NCBI GenBank assembly: GCA_030673275.1
Contig: DAOVJL010000020.1
Coordinates: 1-10,253 of the forward strand
Direction: 5' to 3'
DNA from: Sulfurimonas sp.
GTDB lineage: Bacteria > Campylobacterota > Campylobacteria > Campylobacterales > Sulfurimonadaceae
DNA: 10,253 nucleotides
The position numbers were made by a program, and so were the translations under genes. The notes under the pieces were generated by a model. That model was not told the origin of the DNA and searched no databases. It saw only the letters and a list, made by a program, of their open reading frames with translations. Below are positions 7,787 through 10,253 of the stretch, one piece after another (the first letter of the stretch is position 1; each line of letters begins with the position of its first letter).

Positions 7787-9601
7787 ATGCAAAAGATTAG
7801 AAATATTGCAGTTATTGCACACGTTGATCATGGTAAAACTACATTAGTTGATGGACTACTAGAGCAGTCTGGTACATTTGGCGCTCACGAGCAACATGAT
7901 GAAAGAGCTATGGATTCAAACGACCTAGAGAAAGAAAGAGGAATTACGATTCTTTCAAAAAATACAGCAATCCGTTATAAAGATCATAAGATTAATATTA
8001 TCGATACTCCGGGTCACGCTGACTTTGGTGGAGAAGTTGAACGTGTTCTTAAGATGGTTGATGGTGTTTTAGTTCTTGTTGACGCTTATGAAGGTGTTAT
8101 GCCTCAAACTAAGTTTGTTGTTAAGAAGATGTTAGCGTTAGGCAAAAAACCAATTGTTGTAATCAATAAAATCGATAAAGATTCTGCTGATCCAGATAGA
8201 GTTGTTGATGAGATGTTTGACCTGTTTGCTGATATGGATGCAACGGATGATCAACAAGATTTTCCAATTATCTATGCAGCTGCTCGTGATGGTATGGCTA
8301 AATTAGATATGGCTGATCCAGATGGAGATTTTAAGTGTATCTTTGAAGCTATTATCAATGACGTACCAGAACCAGAAGGTTCACCAGATAATCATCTTCA
8401 AGCACAAGTTTTTACACTTGACTATGATAACTATGTTGGTAAAATTGGTATTAGCCGTATTTTTAACGGTACTGTAAATAAAGGTGATAACATTATGCTT
8501 GCAAAAGCTGATGGCGAAATGGTTAAGGGTAAAATCTCTAAACTAATTGGTTTTCATGGTCTTAACCGTATGGAAATTGATCAAGCTGAAGCTGGTGATA
8601 TCGTGGCATTTGCCGGTATGGAGACTGTTGATGTTGGTGATACTATTGCTGACCCTATTAATCCTGTAGCACTTGACCCAATGCATATTGAAGAGCCGAC
8701 TCTGACAGTTGTATTTGCAGTAAATGATTCTCCACTTGCCGGTCAAGAAGGTAAGCACGTAACTTCAAACAAACTTCGTGAGCGTTTAGAGTCTGAAATG
8801 GTAACAAATGTTGCTATGAAACTAGAGACTGTTGGTGAGGGTAAATTTAAAGTTTCAGGTCGTGGTGAGCTTCAGATTACTATTCTTGCTGAAAATATGC
8901 GTCGTGAAAATTTTGAATTCTCAATCTCTCGTCCAGAAGTTATTGTTAAAGAGATTGAGGGTGTTAAATGTGAGCCATTTGAGCATTTAGTTATTGATGT
9001 TCCTGAAGATTTATCTGGTACTGTAATTGAGCGCCTTGGTAAAAGAAAAGCAGAGATGAAGTCTATGTTGCCAATGGGTTCTGGTTTCCAAAGAATCGAG
9101 TTTGAGATACCAGCTCGTGCACTTATCGGTTTTAGAGGTCAGTTCTTAACAGATACTAAGGGTGAAGGTATTATGAATCACTCTTTCTTAGAGTTCCGTC
9201 CATTTACTGGTTCTGTTGAATCAAGAAGTTATGGTGCATTAATCTCTATGACTCCAGGTTCAACTTTAGCATTCTCACTCTTTAGTATTCAAGATCGTGG
9301 TGTTCTTTTCATCGGTGTTCAAACTGAAGTATATGAAGGTATGATTGTTGGTGAGCACTCTCGCTCAAATGATTTGGTTGTTAACCCTATTAAAGGTAAA
9401 GCACAATCAAATGTTCGTTCATCCGGTGCCGATGAAGCAATTAAGCTTGTTCCATTTAGAAATATGTCACTAGAGCGTGCACTGGAGTGGATTGAAGATG
9501 ATGAACTTCTTGAAGTTACTCCTAAGTCTATTCGTATTCGTAAAAAATTCTTAACTGAGAATGAGAGAAAAAGACACTCTCGCGGAACTAAGAGAGACTA
9601 A
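7787..9601 (+). CDS. typA: Ribosome-binding translational GTPase TypA/BipA
   Basis: TypA (BipA) is an EF-G-like GTPase that binds 70S ribosomes and helps ribosome assembly and translation under cold and other stress. From the ATG at 7787 it has 604 residues (E. coli 607). The GTPase motifs are all present: AHVDHGKT (11-18), RGITI (51-55), DTPGH (73-77), NKID (127-130) and YAAARDG (163-169), the last being slightly changed from the usual YASA. The beta-barrel domain II, two alpha/beta domains and the BipA-specific C-terminal domain follow, and the protein ends in a basic tail ([11 protein letters not shown] region). The frame runs back to a TTG at 7742, but that codon is inside the promoter. 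AAGGA (7775-7779) sits 7 bp before ATG 7787 and homologs start [15 protein letters not shown], so 7787 is chosen. It is apparently monocistronic. Confidence 0.97.
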   Translation: MQKIRNIAVIAHVDHGKTTLVDGLLEQSGTFGAHEQHDERAMDSNDLEKERGITILSKNTAIRYKDHKINIIDTPGHADFGGEVERVLKMVDGVLVLVDAYEGVMPQTKFVVKKMLALGKKPIVVINKIDKDSADPDRVVDEMFDLFADMDATDDQQDFPIIYAAARDGMAKLDMADPDGDFKCIFEAIINDVPEPEGSPDNHLQAQVFTLDYDNYVGKIGISRIFNGTVNKGDNIMLAKADGEMVKGKISKLIGFHGLNRMEIDQAEAGDIVAFAGMETVDVGDTIADPINPVALDPMHIEEPTLTVVFAVNDSPLAGQEGKHVTSNKLRERLESEMVTNVAMKLETVGEGKFKVSGRGELQITILAENMRRENFEFSISRPEVIVKEIEGVKCEPFEHLVIDVPEDLSGTVIERLGKRKAEMKSMLPMGSGFQRIEFEIPARALIGFRGQFLTDTKGEGIMNHSFLEFRPFTGSVESRSYGALISMTPGSTLAFSLFSIQDRGVLFIGVQTEVYEGMIVGEHSRSNDLVVNPIKGKAQSNVRSSGADEAIKLVPFRNMSLERALEWIEDDELLEVTPKSIRIRKKFLTENERKRHSRGTKRD

Positions 9602-9621
9602 TTAATTTACTCTTATTTCTA

Positions 9622-9660
9622 TACCCCAAGGGCACTCCCTGTGGGGCGTAGTCAGCTGAC
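9622..9660. terminator. GC-rich hairpin plus 10-bp palindrome after typA
   Basis: CCCCA-AGGG (9624-9632), loop CACT, then CCCT-G-TGGGG (9637-9646) forms a stem of 9 pairs with one bulged G. It is followed directly by the perfect palindrome GTCAGCTGAC (9651-9660). It lies 22 bp after the typA stop, so transcription termination is the likeliest role, but no T-run follows on the plus strand and it is not a classical intrinsic terminator. It stands out as GC-rich in an A/T-rich spacer and could also be a repeat family member or a protein site. Confidence 0.5.
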
Positions 9661-9711
9661 ATGTAGGAAACACTTTTCTTCACTTAAAAAAACACCTTTA
9701 TCATACAACTA

Positions 9712-9720
9712 TGCTATACT
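9712..9720 (+). promoter_or_regulatory. Extended -10 promoter (TGCTATACT) for the small membrane protein gene
   Basis: TG-C-TATACT is an extended -10 with one mismatch to TATAAT. It lies 27 bases before the ATG at 9748, giving a leader of about 20 bases that just contains the ribosome binding site AAAGGA (9736-9741). No -35 is evident. Confidence 0.6.
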
Positions 9721-9747
9721 TTCACAAAATAACCAAAAGGATAGATT

Positions 9748-10008
9748 ATGGATGAACTTTTATACCCAGCTTCCTTGATTTTACTTGCTTTGCTTGCTTT
9801 TACTTTTAATCGAAGCAATAATGGCAAAATGACACTTATTATGATAATTATTGCTATTTATATTGTTTACTCTCATGAAACCGGAGACAGTGCAACCGAT
9901 TGGAAAGATGAGATGGTTGAATCTATGGATAAAGGTGTTGGAAACTACAGTGAGTCTCACAATATTGATGGATTTGATGCTAATAAGGCGAAAGAAGCTG
10001 TGAAATAA
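9748..10008 (+). CDS. Small two-helix membrane protein of unknown function
   Basis: The 86-residue product is not recognised. Two hydrophobic segments (about 5-20 and 28-43) should form a helical hairpin in the inner membrane, with the short NRSNNGK loop between them. By the positive-inside rule this loop, with its Arg and Lys, would be cytoplasmic, placing the C-terminal half (44-86) outside, though this is a weak prediction. The C-terminal half is hydrophilic and rich in acidic residues and in Ser, Asn and Lys, with no cysteine. The start is well supported by AAAGGA 6 bp upstream and an extended -10 promoter. It is a single gene, converging on msrA with 29 bp between the stops. Nothing shows a link to typA or msrA. 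Confidence 0.75.
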   Translation: MDELLYPASLILLALLAFTFNRSNNGKMTLIMIIIAIYIVYSHETGDSATDWKDEMVESMDKGVGNYSESHNIDGFDANKAKEAVK

Positions 10009-10037
10009 AGGAAAAGAAGAGTTAATTATTCTCTGTA

Positions 10038-10253
10038 CTAAAACCTTTTTGTATATCCGTGACAGTATGGTTTAGTTCCCTTTTTAGTGTAATACTTTTG
10101 ATGATCTTCATCTGCTTTATAAAACTCTCTACGTGGAAGTATCTGCGTAGCCACTTTGTAACCCTTAAGTTCTAACTGTCCTATAAGCTCACGTACTGTA
10201 TTTGTCTCATTTTCACTGTTTACAAATACGGCAGATAGATATTGCGAGCCTAT
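10038..10253 (-). CDS. msrA: Peptide methionine sulfoxide reductase MsrA, C-terminal part (5' end outside window)
   Basis: MsrA reduces the S-form of methionine sulfoxide in proteins, repairing oxidative damage with thioredoxin as the electron donor. Only the last 71 residues are in the window, read on the minus strand up to a TAG at 10038-10040. They begin with IGSQYLSAVF, matching the GSQYRSAIF strand of MsrA, continue with ATQILPRREFYKADEDHQKYY, which has the FY-x-A-E/D-x-x-HQ-x-YY pattern of the family, and end at KPYCHGYTKRF. The Cys near the end could be a resolving cysteine, while the catalytic Cys of the GCFW motif would be in the missing N-terminal half. Whether the gene is a single MsrA or part of a fusion with MsrB cannot be seen, but no MsrB domain follows at the C-terminus. 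Confidence 0.9.
   Translation of the reverse strand: MGSQYLSAVFVNSENETNTVRELIGQLELKGYKVATQILPRREFYKADEDHQKYYTKKGTKPYCHGYTKRF

Noticed and set aside
8543..8758. Open frame antisense to typA
   Set aside because: It is inside a highly conserved gene, and its composition is that of a complement shadow.
10009..10037. Possible shared terminator between the small membrane protein gene and msrA
   Set aside because: Only a 4-bp AGAG/CTCT stem around an A/T loop can be drawn, which is not enough to support a call.

Overview
The window comes from an AT-rich member of the Campylobacterota (formerly Epsilonproteobacteria), most likely a Sulfurimonas-like bacterium. The grounds are the diverged DnaA, DnaN and GyrB sequences, TTCAC-core DnaA boxes, promoters that show a good -10 but no clear -35, and a unimodular QueF. 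The genus is an inference from general resemblance, not from a search. The region is the chromosome replication origin and the housekeeping genes next to it. I see no CRISPR array, insertion sequence, prophage, toxin-antitoxin pair, tRNA or rRNA.

Positions 1-1710 hold the 3' end of dnaA, a 179-bp dnaA-dnaN spacer that looks like oriC, and dnaN. The spacer has four putative DnaA boxes in two pairs. The right-hand pair is followed directly by a C-run, a DnaA-trio array (CTACTACTAATACTA) and a purely A/T stretch, which is the order expected of a bacterial basal unwinding system. A hairpin terminator ends dnaN.

Positions 1800-6549 look like one co-directional unit: gyrB, a membrane protein with degenerate GGDEF and EAL domains, an exported four-cysteine protein of unknown function, and queF (queuosine biosynthesis). 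No clear terminator lies between them and the gaps are 8, 18 and 38 bp. The end of queF overlaps by 43 bp the end of cca, the CCA-adding tRNA nucleotidyltransferase on the minus strand, so the two tRNA-related genes meet tail to tail.

Positions 7668-10253 begin with a divergent promoter region serving cca (minus) and typA/bipA (plus), a ribosome-associated GTPase. After typA comes a short GC-rich double-hairpin element, then a gene for an 86-residue two-helix membrane protein with its own extended -10 promoter. The last gene is the 3' part of msrA, methionine sulfoxide reductase, on the minus strand and cut by the window edge.

The genes are mostly core information processing: replication initiation (DnaA, oriC), the sliding clamp (DnaN), supercoiling (GyrB), tRNA modification and maturation (QueF, Cca) and translation under stress (TypA). 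The points most worth a second look are the compact origin overlapping the dnaN promoter, the apparently non-catalytic c-di-GMP-type protein coupled to gyrB, the exported cysteine protein, and the GC-rich element after typA.
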